This document shows, one piece after another, positions 27,319-36,073 of a DNA stretch of 64,000 nt. The notes below the pieces were generated by a model, which was given only the letters and a program-made list of their open reading frames with translations, was not told the DNA's origin and ran no database searches. The position numbers were made by a program, and so were the translations under genes. The stretch covers positions 248,001 to 312,000 of the forward strand of contig PAJP01000021.1 of NCBI GenBank assembly GCA_002706095.1. The letters are read 5' to 3'. The first letter of the stretch is position 1. Each line of letters starts with the position of its first letter. This stretch comes from Methylophaga sp. (GTDB lineage Bacteria; Pseudomonadota; Gammaproteobacteria; Nitrosococcales; Methylophagaceae).

Positions 27319-29409
27319 ATGGCTTCTGATTTATCCAAGTACAGAAATATAGGTATCTTCGCCCACGTTGATGCGGGTAAAACCACAACAACTGAGCGTA
27401 TCCTGAAACTGACCGGTAAAATTCATAAAACTGGTGAGGTTCACGAAGGTGAATCAACTATGGACTTCATGGATCAGGAAGCTGAACGTGGTATTACCAT
27501 TCAGTCTGCTGCTACCACATGTGCATGGAAAGGTCACCGTTTAAACGTTATTGATACACCAGGACACGTTGACTTCACTATCGAAGTATATCGTTCTTTA
27601 AAAGTACTGGATGGTGGTATCGGTGTTTTCTGTGGTAGTGGTGGTGTTGAGCCTCAATCAGAAACCAACTGGCGTTATGCCAACGAATCAGAAGTATCAC
27701 GTCTGATTTACGTCAACAAACTTGACCGTATGGGTGCGGATTTCTACCGTGTTGTTAAGCAAGTTGAAGACGTGCTTGCAGCTACACCGCTAGTTATGGT
27801 TCTGCCAATCGGTATCGAAGACGAGTTCAAGGGTGTGGTTGATCTGCTGACACGTAAAGCATGGTACTGGCCTGACGAAAAAGATCCTGAAAACTACAGC
27901 ATTGAAGAGCCACCTGCAGAGATGGCTGATCAGATCGAAGAATGGCGTGAAAAACTCGTTGAGACGGCTGTAGAGCAAGACGACGACTTAATGGAAAAAT
28001 ATCTGGAAGGTGAAGAACCTTCAGTTGATGACCTGAAAAAATGTATTCGTAAAGGTACATTAGAATTAGCCTTCTTCCCTACATATTGCGGTAGCTCATT
28101 CAAAAACAAAGGTCTTCAGTTAATTCTGGACGCGGTTGTTGATTACCTGCCTGATCCAACTCAGGTTGATCCTCAACCAGAAGTGGATTTAGAAGGTAAC
28201 GAAACAGGTAAAGTAGCGACTGTTGATATTAATGGTCCATTACGTGCATTGGCATTCAAAATTATGGATGACCGCTTTGGTGCACTGACATTCGTTCGTA
28301 TCTACTCTGGTGAAGTACGTAAAGGTGACACGATCCTGAATACGTTTACCGGTAAAACTGAACGTGTTGGTCGTATGGTGGAAATGCATGCGAACGATCG
28401 TAACGAGCTAGACTACGCTCATGCGGGTGATATCATCGCTATCGTTGGTATGAAAGACACGCAAACAGGTCACACTTTATGTGATCCGAAAAATCCAGCA
28501 ACACTTGAACCAATGGTTTTCCCAGATCCCGTTATTTCTATCGCCATTGCACCTAAAGATAAAGGTGCTGCAGAGAAGTTAGGTATCGCTCTGGGTAAAA
28601 TGATTAAAGAAGATCCATCTTTCCGTGTTGAAACAGACCAAGATAGTGGCGAAACCATCATGAAAGGTATGGGTGAGCTACACTTAGATATTAAAGTAGA
28701 TATCTTGAAACGTACTCATAACGTTGATGTTATTGTTGGTGAGCCTCAAGTTGCTTACCGTGAAACTATCACACAACGTGTTGAAGACAGCTACACTCAC
28801 AAGAAACAATCAGGTGGTTCTGGTCAGTTTGGTCGTATCGACTACATCATCGAACCAGGTGAACCAGGTAGTGGTTTTGCTTTTGAATCAACGGTTACTG
28901 GTGGTACTGTTCCTCGTGAATTCTGGCCAGCAGTTGAAGGTGGCTTCAAGAAAATGATGGATAAAGGTGTATTAGCTGGCTTCCCATTACTTGACGTTAA
29001 AGTGAATTTATTTGATGGTGCATTCCATGCTGTTGACTCATCTGCTATCGCGTTTGAATTAGCTGCAATGGGTGGTTTCCGTCAATCAATTCCTAAAGCG
29101 GGCCCACAATTACTTGAGCCAATCATGAAAGTTGACGTGTTCACACCTGAAGATAACGTGGGTGATGTTATCGGTGACTTAAACCGTCGTCGCGGTATGA
29201 TTAAGTCTCAGGATGCAGGTGCAACAGGCGTTCGTATTAAGGCTGAAGTACCTTTGAGTGAAATGTTTGGTTATATCGGTTCACTTCGTACAATGACATC
29301 TGGTCGTGGTCAGTTCTCTATGGAGTTCTTGCACTACATGCCATGTCCACGTAACGTTGCTGACGAAGTGATTAAAGAAACAAAAGAGCGTGAAGCTGAT
29401 AAGAAATAA
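27319..29409 (+). CDS. fusA: Translation elongation factor G, probable type-2 paralogue
   Basis: A 696-residue ribosomal translocase GTPase. The G-domain motifs are all intact: A-H-V-D-A-G-K-T-T (P-loop, residue 15 on), R-G-I-T-I-Q-S-A (switch I), D-T-P-G-H (switch II) and N-K-L-D (base recognition). The later EF-G domains II to V follow at normal length. The segment [21 protein letters not shown] differs from the str-operon EF-G of enterics and resembles the second EF-G (FusA2/FusB) of pseudomonads. The gene stands alone, away from rpsL-rpsG-tufA, which also suggests a paralogue. Codon choice is visibly biased to GGT, CGT and GAA-type codons, as in highly expressed genes. It has its own hairpin terminator. 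Confidence 0.9.
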   Translation: MASDLSKYRNIGIFAHVDAGKTTTTERILKLTGKIHKTGEVHEGESTMDFMDQEAERGITIQSAATTCAWKGHRLNVIDTPGHVDFTIEVYRSLKVLDGGIGVFCGSGGVEPQSETNWRYANESEVSRLIYVNKLDRMGADFYRVVKQVEDVLAATPLVMVLPIGIEDEFKGVVDLLTRKAWYWPDEKDPENYSIEEPPAEMADQIEEWREKLVETAVEQDDDLMEKYLEGEEPSVDDLKKCIRKGTLELAFFPTYCGSSFKNKGLQLILDAVVDYLPDPTQVDPQPEVDLEGNETGKVATVDINGPLRALAFKIMDDRFGALTFVRIYSGEVRKGDTILNTFTGKTERVGRMVEMHANDRNELDYAHAGDIIAIVGMKDTQTGHTLCDPKNPATLEPMVFPDPVISIAIAPKDKGAAEKLGIALGKMIKEDPSFRVETDQDSGETIMKGMGELHLDIKVDILKRTHNVDVIVGEPQVAYRETITQRVEDSYTHKKQSGGSGQFGRIDYIIEPGEPGSGFAFESTVTGGTVPREFWPAVEGGFKKMMDKGVLAGFPLLDVKVNLFDGAFHAVDSSAIAFELAAMGGFRQSIPKAGPQLLEPIMKVDVFTPEDNVGDVIGDLNRRRGMIKSQDAGATGVRIKAEVPLSEMFGYIGSLRTMTSGRGQFSMEFLHYMPCPRNVADEVIKETKEREADKK

Positions 29410-29429
29410 GCGATTATTTCTGAAGAAAT

Positions 29430-29461
29430 AAAAAAGGGCTGATTTATCAGCCCTTTTTTTA
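29430..29461. terminator. Bidirectional intrinsic terminator between fusA and the UPF0210 gene
   Basis: GGGCTGA (29436-29442) and TCAGCCC (29447-29453) form a perfect seven-base stem around TTTA. Six A precede it and eight T follow, so it can end transcripts from both convergent genes. Confidence 0.92.
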
Positions 29462-29471
29462 TGTCTCAAGT

Positions 29472-30845
29472 TTAGTTAACTAAACTTTGTATTGGTGAGG
29501 GGATTCGTCCACCCAGGCGAACAAAACGATTTTCATGGCTACCCATATTAACAGCCATGACTGGGCCTTCACCTAGCAGGCCACCATAAACCACATGATC
29601 ACCTGCTTTTTTCCCTGGTGCAGGAATAAGGCGAGCGGCAGTGGTTTTTTTGTTAATCACACCAATCGCCATTTCATCGGCAATGATGGCTGAGATCATT
29701 TCTGCAGAGGTATCTCCAGGGATAGCCACCATATCTAAGCCAACCGAACAGACAGCGGTCATGGCTTCCAGTTTTTCCAATGACAAAGTACCGTTTACGG
29801 CGGAATCAGCAATGGTCAGATCTTCACAAACGGGTATAAAGGCGCCGCTCAGTCCACCGACATGAGAGCTGGCAAATGCGCCACCTTTTTTAACGGCATC
29901 ATTGAGCATAGATAAAAAGGCGGTACTGCCTGGCGCTCCAATTGCTGGAAGCCCAATAGCTTCAAAAATTTCACCGACACTATCATTTTTATTGGGGGTA
30001 GGGGCGAGTGAGAGATCAACGATACCAAATGGTAATCCCAATAATTGAGCGACTTCACGACCAACTAGCTCGCCAGCGCGTGTGAGCCTTGCTGCAGTTT
30101 GTTTGATGACATCCGCTGCACGGCTTAAGTCCATACCGTCTTCTTCTTCAAGGGCTCGTTCCAGAGCCGCTTTAACCACGCCTGGACCGCTAACACCGAC
30201 ACTGACTACAGCATCCGCTTCACCCACACCGAGATAAGCGCCAGCCATAAAAGGTACGTCTTGCGGGATATTAGCAAAAACAACGAGTTTAGCCGCTGCC
30301 AAGCCATCATCTTTGGCTGTCATTTCTGCCGCTTGTTTGATGATGACGCCCATATCTTTGATGGCATCCATATTAATACCAGCACGTGTACTCGCCACAT
30401 TAACAGATGAGCAGACGCGTTGACTTTCAGTCAAAGCTTGCGGGATGGCATTAATGAGTGCTCTGTCACCATGGGTCATGCCTTTTTCCACCAGTGCAGT
30501 GAAGCCACCAATAAAGTCGATACCTAATTCTGCGGCAGCTTTATCAAGCGTGAGTGCGATTTCCACCATTTGATCAGAATTAAATGGGGCAGCGACAACG
30601 CCAATAGGGCTAATCGATATACGTTTATTAGCTACTTCAATGCCGTAGCGTCTTTCAATGCGATTACAGGTGCTAACAAGATTGCCTGCAATGCGGGTAA
30701 TTTTGTCGTAGATTTTGCGTTTAAAGGTATTAATGTCATCACTGACACAATCAGCCAGACTGATCCCTACGGTCACAGTACGTAAATCCAGGTTCTCTTC
30801 ACGTACCATTTGCAAGGTAGAAATAATATCTTTGGGATTAATCAT
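29472..30845 (-). CDS. UPF0210 / DUF711 (PFL-like) family protein
   Basis: A 457-residue cytosolic protein of the UPF0210 family, whose fold is distantly related to glycyl-radical enzymes (hence the 'PFL family' name). Recognisable pieces are the N-terminal T-V-T-V-G-I-S-L-A-D-C, R-I-S-I-S-P-I, and a glycine-rich V-S-V-G-V-S-G-P-G-V-V. The family has no established reaction. The typical partner is a small ACT-domain protein, and one lies immediately upstream (38-base gap), so the two are probably co-transcribed. AGGAC precedes the ATG. Confidence 0.87.
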   Translation of the reverse strand: MINPKDIISTLQMVREENLDLRTVTVGISLADCVSDDINTFKRKIYDKITRIAGNLVSTCNRIERRYGIEVANKRISISPIGVVAAPFNSDQMVEIALTLDKAAAELGIDFIGGFTALVEKGMTHGDRALINAIPQALTESQRVCSSVNVASTRAGINMDAIKDMGVIIKQAAEMTAKDDGLAAAKLVVFANIPQDVPFMAGAYLGVGEADAVVSVGVSGPGVVKAALERALEEEDGMDLSRAADVIKQTAARLTRAGELVGREVAQLLGLPFGIVDLSLAPTPNKNDSVGEIFEAIGLPAIGAPGSTAFLSMLNDAVKKGGAFASSHVGGLSGAFIPVCEDLTIADSAVNGTLSLEKLEAMTAVCSVGLDMVAIPGDTSAEMISAIIADEMAIGVINKKTTAARLIPAPGKKAGDHVVYGGLLGEGPVMAVNMGSHENRFVRLGGRIPSPIQSLVN

Positions 30846-30883
30846 TTTATGTCCTGATATGAACGAGTCGGAATATAGCGTAT

Positions 30884-31450
30884 TTAGTTAAGTATATTGC
30901 TGACAGAATCAAAAATTTTACGATGTTGTACACTGACCTCGAGATCGAGTCGTTGGGATATGTCTGCCAGTGCATCGCGTAAATCATTCATGATGGTGGC
31001 TTTAGGCACATCAATTTCAAAGACCATTAAATTGTCCATTGGGTTTTTACCCCCTTTGAAAATGGCTTGCATATTGGTGATATTGACACCGTGTTTAAAG
31101 AGCTGCCCAGCCACTTCAGCGACAATGCCTTGTCGATCAGGGCCTATCACCGTGACGATATAGGGTTGTACTTCAGGTTTATTTTGATACCAATCTGAAG
31201 CTTGTTCATTCCAAGGATGAACACGGATAAATAAACCCATCTGTTTGCAGTTTGCTTCTAACGCGGATTGAAGATCATCACAATTTTCATCGTGTGGAAC
31301 ATCGACCAGCAGTAGGGCACCAAAAACCGAGTTTAAGAGTGTTTGACTTAAGTTTTCTATATTGCCGTTACGCTGATTTATCACATCTGCAATCACAGAC
31401 ATAATGCCAGGTTGATCACTACCCAGAACAGAAATTAATACTTTATTCAT
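30884..31450 (-). CDS. GcvR-like protein with two ACT domains
   Basis: A 188-residue protein made of two ACT domains: residues 1-80 begin V-L-I-S-V-L-G-S-D-Q-P-G-I, and residues 95-180 begin V-T-V-I-G-P-D-R-Q-G-I-V-A-E-V-A. ACT domains bind amino acids and control partner proteins. The two-ACT layout is that of GcvR, the repressor partner of the glycine-cleavage activator GcvA. No gcv gene is near, and the gene sits in front of a UPF0210 gene instead, so it may serve that protein. No DNA-binding domain is present. Confidence 0.78.
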   Translation of the reverse strand: MNKVLISVLGSDQPGIMSVIADVINQRNGNIENLSQTLLNSVFGALLLVDVPHDENCDDLQSALEANCKQMGLFIRVHPWNEQASDWYQNKPEVQPYIVTVIGPDRQGIVAEVAGQLFKHGVNITNMQAIFKGGKNPMDNLMVFEIDVPKATIMNDLRDALADISQRLDLEVSVQHRKIFDSVSNILN

Positions 31451-31522
31451 TTTTCACCTTAGAGATGTCGCTAAGAGCTAGCACTTTATATGATCGCAAT
31501 ATTGTCTGGTATAGACAAACAC

Positions 31523-31549
31523 AAAAATGCCGGGAGAAGTCCCGGCATT
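31523..31549 (-). terminator. Intrinsic terminator after the Pmp3-type gene
   Basis: On the minus strand a nine-base stem (ATGCCGGGA with TCCCGGCAT, 31527-31535 and 31540-31548) closes a four-base loop and is followed by a run of five T (A at 31523-31527 on plus). It lies about 50 bases beyond the stop of the 52-aa gene. The stretch from here to 31450 shows nothing else. Confidence 0.85.
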
Positions 31550-31599
31550 ATCGTAACATCTAATGTGGCTGTATTGATTAGAACAGCATCATCAGAGTA

Positions 31600-31758
31600 C
31601 TAACGTTTGGCAATAATCCAGACTGCGTGAACAATACCCGGGATATAACCCAGAATAGTTAAAAGGATATTGAGCCAAAAAGCACCACCCAAACCAACTT
31701 GTAGAAATACACCAAGTGGTGGTAACAGAATGGCAATCAGAATTCGAATTAAGTCCAT
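31600..31758 (-). CDS. YqaE/Pmp3 family small membrane protein
   Basis: A 52-residue ORF read directly from the minus strand: it starts M-D-L-I-R-I-L-I-A-I-L-L-P-P-L-G-V-F and ends A-V-W-I-I-A-K-R. It has two hydrophobic helices; the first contains the family's L-P-P-L-G-V-F motif, and the second follows the N-I-L-L-T-I-L-G-Y-I-P-G signature. GGGAG lies seven bases upstream of the ATG (AAGGGAGTTATT on the coding strand). Pmp3/YqaE proteins are stress-induced membrane peptides thought to affect membrane potential or salt tolerance. A strong terminator follows. The location after an osmo-adaptation operon suits such a role, but that is inference. Confidence 0.93.
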   Translation of the reverse strand: MDLIRILIAILLPPLGVFLQVGLGGAFWLNILLTILGYIPGIVHAVWIIAKR

Positions 31759-31785
31759 AATAACTCCCTTTTAATCATCGTTGTT

Positions 31786-32247
31786 TTAGTAGGATTGAAA
31801 TAATGCCGTCCAGATTAAGCTGATAATCCAGACAGCAAAGCTTATCGCTAAGACAATTATGGTGATTAGAATCACAATAAAAGCGATATTTTCCAGCAAC
31901 GTTTTGCGATACACCTGCTGGGGTTGTTGCTCATACTCATGGAGAAGAGCGACATTCTTCTGGTTGGCTTTCCAGATAAAATCAAACACATCACCAATGA
32001 CCGGTATGGCGCCGATGGTGGTATCAATAAGCATGTTAATCACCATTTTGATGAGAATGGTTCTTGGTACACCCATTTGATGGGCCTGATAGATAATGAC
32101 ACTGGATAATAAGCCACCAATAAAATCACCTAATCCGGGTATCAGACCAAAAAAACCATCCGCACCAATTTTAAAGCCACCAGGTAAGGTGATGGATTCA
32201 TCAAGAAACCAGCTTAACTTATGTATAAAACGTGTTTTCTTACTCAT
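31786..32247 (-). CDS. DUF4112 domain membrane protein
   Basis: A 153-residue protein. The DUF4112 core (about residues 5-105) shows the repeated glycine-proline helical hairpin pattern F-F-G-L-I-P-G-L-G-D-F-I-G-G and T-I-G-A-I-P-V-I-G-D-V-F-D-F, and a hydrophobic C-terminal helix follows (about 118-150). No function is established for the family. The start overlaps the stop of the lipid kinase gene by four bases, so it belongs to the opg operon. K-A-N-Q-K-N after the second repeat is typical of the domain. Confidence 0.85.
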   Translation of the reverse strand: MSKKTRFIHKLSWFLDESITLPGGFKIGADGFFGLIPGLGDFIGGLLSSVIIYQAHQMGVPRTILIKMVINMLIDTTIGAIPVIGDVFDFIWKANQKNVALLHEYEQQPQQVYRKTLLENIAFIVILITIIVLAISFAVWIISLIWTALFQSY

Positions 32248-33149
32248 AGGGCCTCATCTGAAACAGGTATGACAACATTCAAACTATCACGTTGAAAACG
32301 GTATTGTAGTGGCGGTTTCAGTTTTATTAACTCACCATCCACTGCTACAGTAAGCCATTTCTTACGTGAGTGCAGTGTGACGTTAAACTCGTCGAGAATG
32401 GTGGTTTCTATCATTTTTGCTTTTGATAGTGGATCCACACCCATTAACATCGCACTAAACGCCAGTTTAATAGCCGACCAGCTATTATTGCAGCGTACAA
32501 CAATCAGGTGGAGACCGTCACGTCCCCCTGTTTTTATTTGTCCCATAGCGGGTATTTGTAGATCACGCTCACCCACCCCGACAAATAGAAGCGGCGTTTT
32601 AATTTTCTGCTGATTAAGAATGATATTGGCATGTCTGAAGTGATATAACCTTCTGATACCAGCCAAAAGGCTGGCCAACAAATATTGCATTTTTCGTTCA
32701 AGGTATTCACGTGTGCGAACGAAGGTCACATACGCACCAACCGAGCTGGTATTCAAAAATAAATAGTCATTCACATAAGCAACATGGGTACTGAAAGCTT
32801 GACCTTGTATCGCGAGCTCCAATGCTGCGTGAATGTCCGTCGGGATCAATAAACGTTTAGCAAAATGATTGAGTGTACCGCCGGGAATGATGGCAAGTTC
32901 TGTTTGACTGCCAATCGTTAAACCTGCGGCTAGGGCCAGTGTGCCATCACCACCGGACACGATAATCCGTTTTTGCTTGTTTGCAATAGCCTGTTTAATC
33001 GCCGTTTCTATTTCAGATGCTGAGAGCGTATGAAGTGAAATGGCTGAATGATGCGCGAGCATCTTGATGACTTCCGGTGCTGTTCCGGCATGTTTATTGA
33101 CAAACGTCAGTATTTTTTCAGGCTGACCGGTGTTGTTATCATTGTTCAT
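32244..33149 (-). CDS. Diacylglycerol kinase-catalytic-domain lipid kinase (YegS/DgkB-like)
   Basis: A soluble lipid kinase of about 301 residues. The ATP-binding G-G-D-G-T-L motif follows a R-I-I-V-S strand (near residue 70), then I-P-G-G-T-L-N-H-F-A-K, and the C-terminal beta-sandwich has V-A-V-D-G-E. Members phosphorylate diacylglycerol or related lipids. The frame is open to 33227, but the upstream gene ends at 33139. ATG 33149 is chosen because the protein then begins twelve residues before the I-L-T-F-V-N strand and overlaps the upstream stop by eleven bases; ATG 33161 is the alternative. Being in an operon with opgGH, it may return glucan-derived diacylglycerol to phosphatidic acid. 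Confidence 0.86.
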   Translation of the reverse strand: MNNDNNTGQPEKILTFVNKHAGTAPEVIKMLAHHSAISLHTLSASEIETAIKQAIANKQKRIIVSGGDGTLALAAGLTIGSQTELAIIPGGTLNHFAKRLLIPTDIHAALELAIQGQAFSTHVAYVNDYLFLNTSSVGAYVTFVRTREYLERKMQYLLASLLAGIRRLYHFRHANIILNQQKIKTPLLFVGVGERDLQIPAMGQIKTGGRDGLHLIVVRCNNSWSAIKLAFSAMLMGVDPLSKAKMIETTILDEFNVTLHSRKKWLTVAVDGELIKLKPPLQYRFQRDSLNVVIPVSDEAL

Positions 33150-33933
33150 GCCAGCCGCCATTATCACGATAAAAAGTTTGTGTCGCTGATAATTGAAACT
33201 CATCCTGATGCCAGTGGTGGCGGGCAATGGTTAATGTGGATTTATCACCACGAATGATATTAAAACTATTGGCATGTTCGGGTAAGAGTCTGTCCGAAGT
33301 AGTTGTGCCAGCATGCGACACAATGATGCCATCCACCACACGACAATAATCAACATGCACGTGTCCACTCAGTATCAGATCCAACCCTGTATCTTTGAAT
33401 GATGCCAATGCTTTGTCACGTCCACCAATTAAATGTCTGGCTTCATACTCAGGTGGCAGCCAGAAAGGATGGTGAGCTACCAGTAATTGAAGTTGATGTT
33501 CAGGCGCCTCCATAACTTGCTTTGTTATATGCTTGATTTGTGACGAACTGATTCTTCCGCGGGACCAGTCCATATAGAAGCCTGCTTTTCTGGCAGTATT
33601 AATGCCAATCAGCTGATAGTTGTCATTCGTATACTGAGCCTCAAGCTCCCTCTGAACCCATTTATGCCATTTCCGCCAAGGCCAAAAGAAGCGTTCGATA
33701 ATTCGGAAAGTACTAAGATCATGATTGCCGGGGATGATGAAATAAGGCGTGTTAATGTCGTTAAGGAAGTCAGCCGCCTGTTGGTATTCTTTTTCTGTCG
33801 CTCGCTGTGTGAGATCACCACTAATGATAATCATGTCAGGCATTATAGACTCAATTTTCTGTTTTAAGCCTACTAAGACATCAGTGAGAATGCGTCCAAA
33901 ATGTAAGTCGGATATATGAACAAACGTGGTCAT
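33139..33933 (-). CDS. Calcineurin-like metallophosphoesterase
   Basis: A 264-residue protein with the full metal-ligand set of the family: H-I-S-D-L-H-F (residues 7-13), S-G-D-L-T (near 39), G-N-H-D (near 70), A-H-H-P (near 156) and S-G-H-V-H (near 195). Such enzymes are two-metal phosphodiesterases or phosphomonoesterases. The layout resembles the class III cyclic nucleotide phosphodiesterase/CpdA-like and lipid-hydrolase-like groups; the substrate cannot be read from the sequence. No signal peptide is visible. It starts 25 bases after opgH and overlaps the lipid kinase gene, so it is an operon member. Confidence 0.88.
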   Translation of the reverse strand: MTTFVHISDLHFGRILTDVLVGLKQKIESIMPDMIIISGDLTQRATEKEYQQAADFLNDINTPYFIIPGNHDLSTFRIIERFFWPWRKWHKWVQRELEAQYTNDNYQLIGINTARKAGFYMDWSRGRISSSQIKHITKQVMEAPEHQLQLLVAHHPFWLPPEYEARHLIGGRDKALASFKDTGLDLILSGHVHVDYCRVVDGIIVSHAGTTTSDRLLPEHANSFNIIRGDKSTLTIARHHWHQDEFQLSATQTFYRDNGGWHEQ

Positions 33934-33958
33934 AGAGAGTTAATTTTCAGCCTGATTT

Positions 33959-36073
33959 TTAATCATGATGTCTGACCAGACCATGGGTTTTCAGTTGTTT
34001 CACAGCAACCTCTTGCGACAGCAATGCAATCATCTCCACAGGCTCCAGTGATTTTTCCAGCTGATGCAAAGATGAAGCATGACGAATTTTCCACTCAGCA
34101 GTGACAGTCGGAGCATGGAACTCATCTGGTTTAGGCGCATCGATAAGTGGTAATTGGGCCAGATGCCATTTACACAGTTCGGCATGTTGATCCAAACACA
34201 TAAGCGGAGAATCAACAGGATCTTGTTGAGGCGTCTTTTTAATTTGCTCGATAAGGCTTTTCACAATAGTACTTGGCCGCTTTTCTTCTGGTGCCCGCAG
34301 CAGACCTAGAATCGTAAGAGGTCTGGCACGTTTTGCGCCACCACTTAACCATGAAAGTGGGATAGATAACATTAGTCCACCGGATATGGGTAACAACCAG
34401 TAGAACATTTCAATACTTAAGCTATAAGAAATGCCGGCCAGAATAAAACCGAATAGGGTATGACTGCGATGGGCACGGGTCACTTGTCCTAGGCTTAAAG
34501 CACCATCATCACGTGATTGCGGGTTCCAGCCGCTATCTTTTCCCATAAGGATATGACAGACAACACCAAACTGAGCGACCATCAAAATAGGCGCATAAAG
34601 GGCTGACATAATGGTTTCAAACAGGACGCTAAAAGTGAGTAAAATCGGGCCTCCAAATTGTTTGCAACGGCACCAGTTTACAAGAGCTGCAAACCAGCCA
34701 AACAATTTTGGTGCAAGCACAATTGCCATCGAGACGACAAACAAGTCCAGCGCCCGTTCAGCATCGAATACTGGCCAGAGAGGGAAGAGGGAGGGGTTTG
34801 CAAAATATTCGGGACGAACAAACTGTGCCTGCACAGCAATGGCTAAACCGACCATAATAAGTGAAAGCCAAAGCACCGCGCTCAGATAAGACATCATGCC
34901 AGAGAAAATATGCAGTCTGGTGGGAAAGGCTAAATCATGTGCGAGAAGTATTCGTCCATGTTGTAAATTTCCCTGACACCAGCGTCTATCGCGTACGATC
35001 ACGTCAGTTAGTGAAGGAGGCGCTTCTTCATAAGAATCCTGAATATCAGTATCAAATCTTACCCCCCAGCCAGCACGACGTAATAATGCTGCTTCTATAA
35101 AATCATGACTGAGGATATGTCCACCAAAAGGTGCTTTGCCTGGCAATATCGGTAGTGAGCATGATTCAGCAAAAGCCCGGGTACGAATAATGGCATTGTG
35201 TCCCCAGAAGTTAGATGAGAGGCCATGCCAGGCAGCCAGACCTTCGGCATAAATGGGGCCAAAACAGTGATTAGCAAACTGTTGTAGCTTGCCATATAGA
35301 CTACTGGCGCTGATGAGGGTGGGTAAGGTCTGAATTAAACCAACCCCAGGTGCTGCTGCCAATCTGCGCGATAGAGTCAGCATGCTTTGTGCGCTCATCA
35401 AACTGTCAGCATCCAGCACGATCATGGCTTCATAAGCACCGCCCCAGTTGCTGACCCAATGTGCGATATTGCCTGCTTTACGTTCCTGATTATTGGCTCG
35501 TCGGCGGTAATAAACAGGGCAGTCTTCATTTTGTGTTTCGAAGAGTTCAATAAAAGCTTTTTCTTCTGCAAGCCAGGCATTGGCCTGATTGGTATCACTT
35601 AAGATAAAAAAAGCATACTTGCCTGGCGCTTGTTTTAATAAGTCTTCACGCATGGCTTTAATGGCCGCTACGATTCGACCGGGTTCTTCTTTATAGACGG
35701 GGAATAATATCGCGGTTTTAAAATTGGGCTCAGTTTCGGCTTTTTTGATTAGTCTGGGTTTGAGGTTAATTAAAAAGCCTAACAAGGCTTGTGAAAAAGC
35801 AAAAGATATCCAGATAAAATTTAAACTGAATAAACATAAAAATACCCACTGTAATGAGGTAATGCTGTTGGTACTGAGGACACCATGCATCTCTCTAATC
35901 CCATAGACCGAAAGGCCAACTGTCACCAGCAAAATAAACAAGCGTGACAAGACGGTACTAAAGGATGTGAAAAAGGGGATGGAATGCTGGCGTAATGCCT
36001 GACCAGGCTCGTTAACACGATGTCTTGGCATATCCAGCGGTGCGCGTTCCGGTAAAACTTTGTGTGCTTTCAT
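33959..36073 (-). CDS. mdoH: Osmoregulated periplasmic glucan glucosyltransferase OpgH (MdoH)
   Basis: A 704-residue inner-membrane processive GT2 enzyme that polymerises and exports the linear beta-glucan backbone from UDP-glucose. Membrane helices are predicted near residues 45-65 and 75-105 and again in the 395-580 region. Between them lies the catalytic domain: V-L-D-A-D-S-L (UDP and metal ligands), the H-D-F-I-E-A segment and R-R-W-C-Q-G-N (the Q-x-x-R-W-type acceptor motif in this family). E. coli OpgH is longer (about 850 residues); the shortening is mainly at the N-terminus. Its ATG shares one base with the opgG stop (TAATG). Confidence 0.94.
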   Translation of the reverse strand: MKAHKVLPERAPLDMPRHRVNEPGQALRQHSIPFFTSFSTVLSRLFILLVTVGLSVYGIREMHGVLSTNSITSLQWVFLCLFSLNFIWISFAFSQALLGFLINLKPRLIKKAETEPNFKTAILFPVYKEEPGRIVAAIKAMREDLLKQAPGKYAFFILSDTNQANAWLAEEKAFIELFETQNEDCPVYYRRRANNQERKAGNIAHWVSNWGGAYEAMIVLDADSLMSAQSMLTLSRRLAAAPGVGLIQTLPTLISASSLYGKLQQFANHCFGPIYAEGLAAWHGLSSNFWGHNAIIRTRAFAESCSLPILPGKAPFGGHILSHDFIEAALLRRAGWGVRFDTDIQDSYEEAPPSLTDVIVRDRRWCQGNLQHGRILLAHDLAFPTRLHIFSGMMSYLSAVLWLSLIMVGLAIAVQAQFVRPEYFANPSLFPLWPVFDAERALDLFVVSMAIVLAPKLFGWFAALVNWCRCKQFGGPILLTFSVLFETIMSALYAPILMVAQFGVVCHILMGKDSGWNPQSRDDGALSLGQVTRAHRSHTLFGFILAGISYSLSIEMFYWLLPISGGLMLSIPLSWLSGGAKRARPLTILGLLRAPEEKRPSTIVKSLIEQIKKTPQQDPVDSPLMCLDQHAELCKWHLAQLPLIDAPKPDEFHAPTVTAEWKIRHASSLHQLEKSLEPVEMIALLSQEVAVKQLKTHGLVRHHD

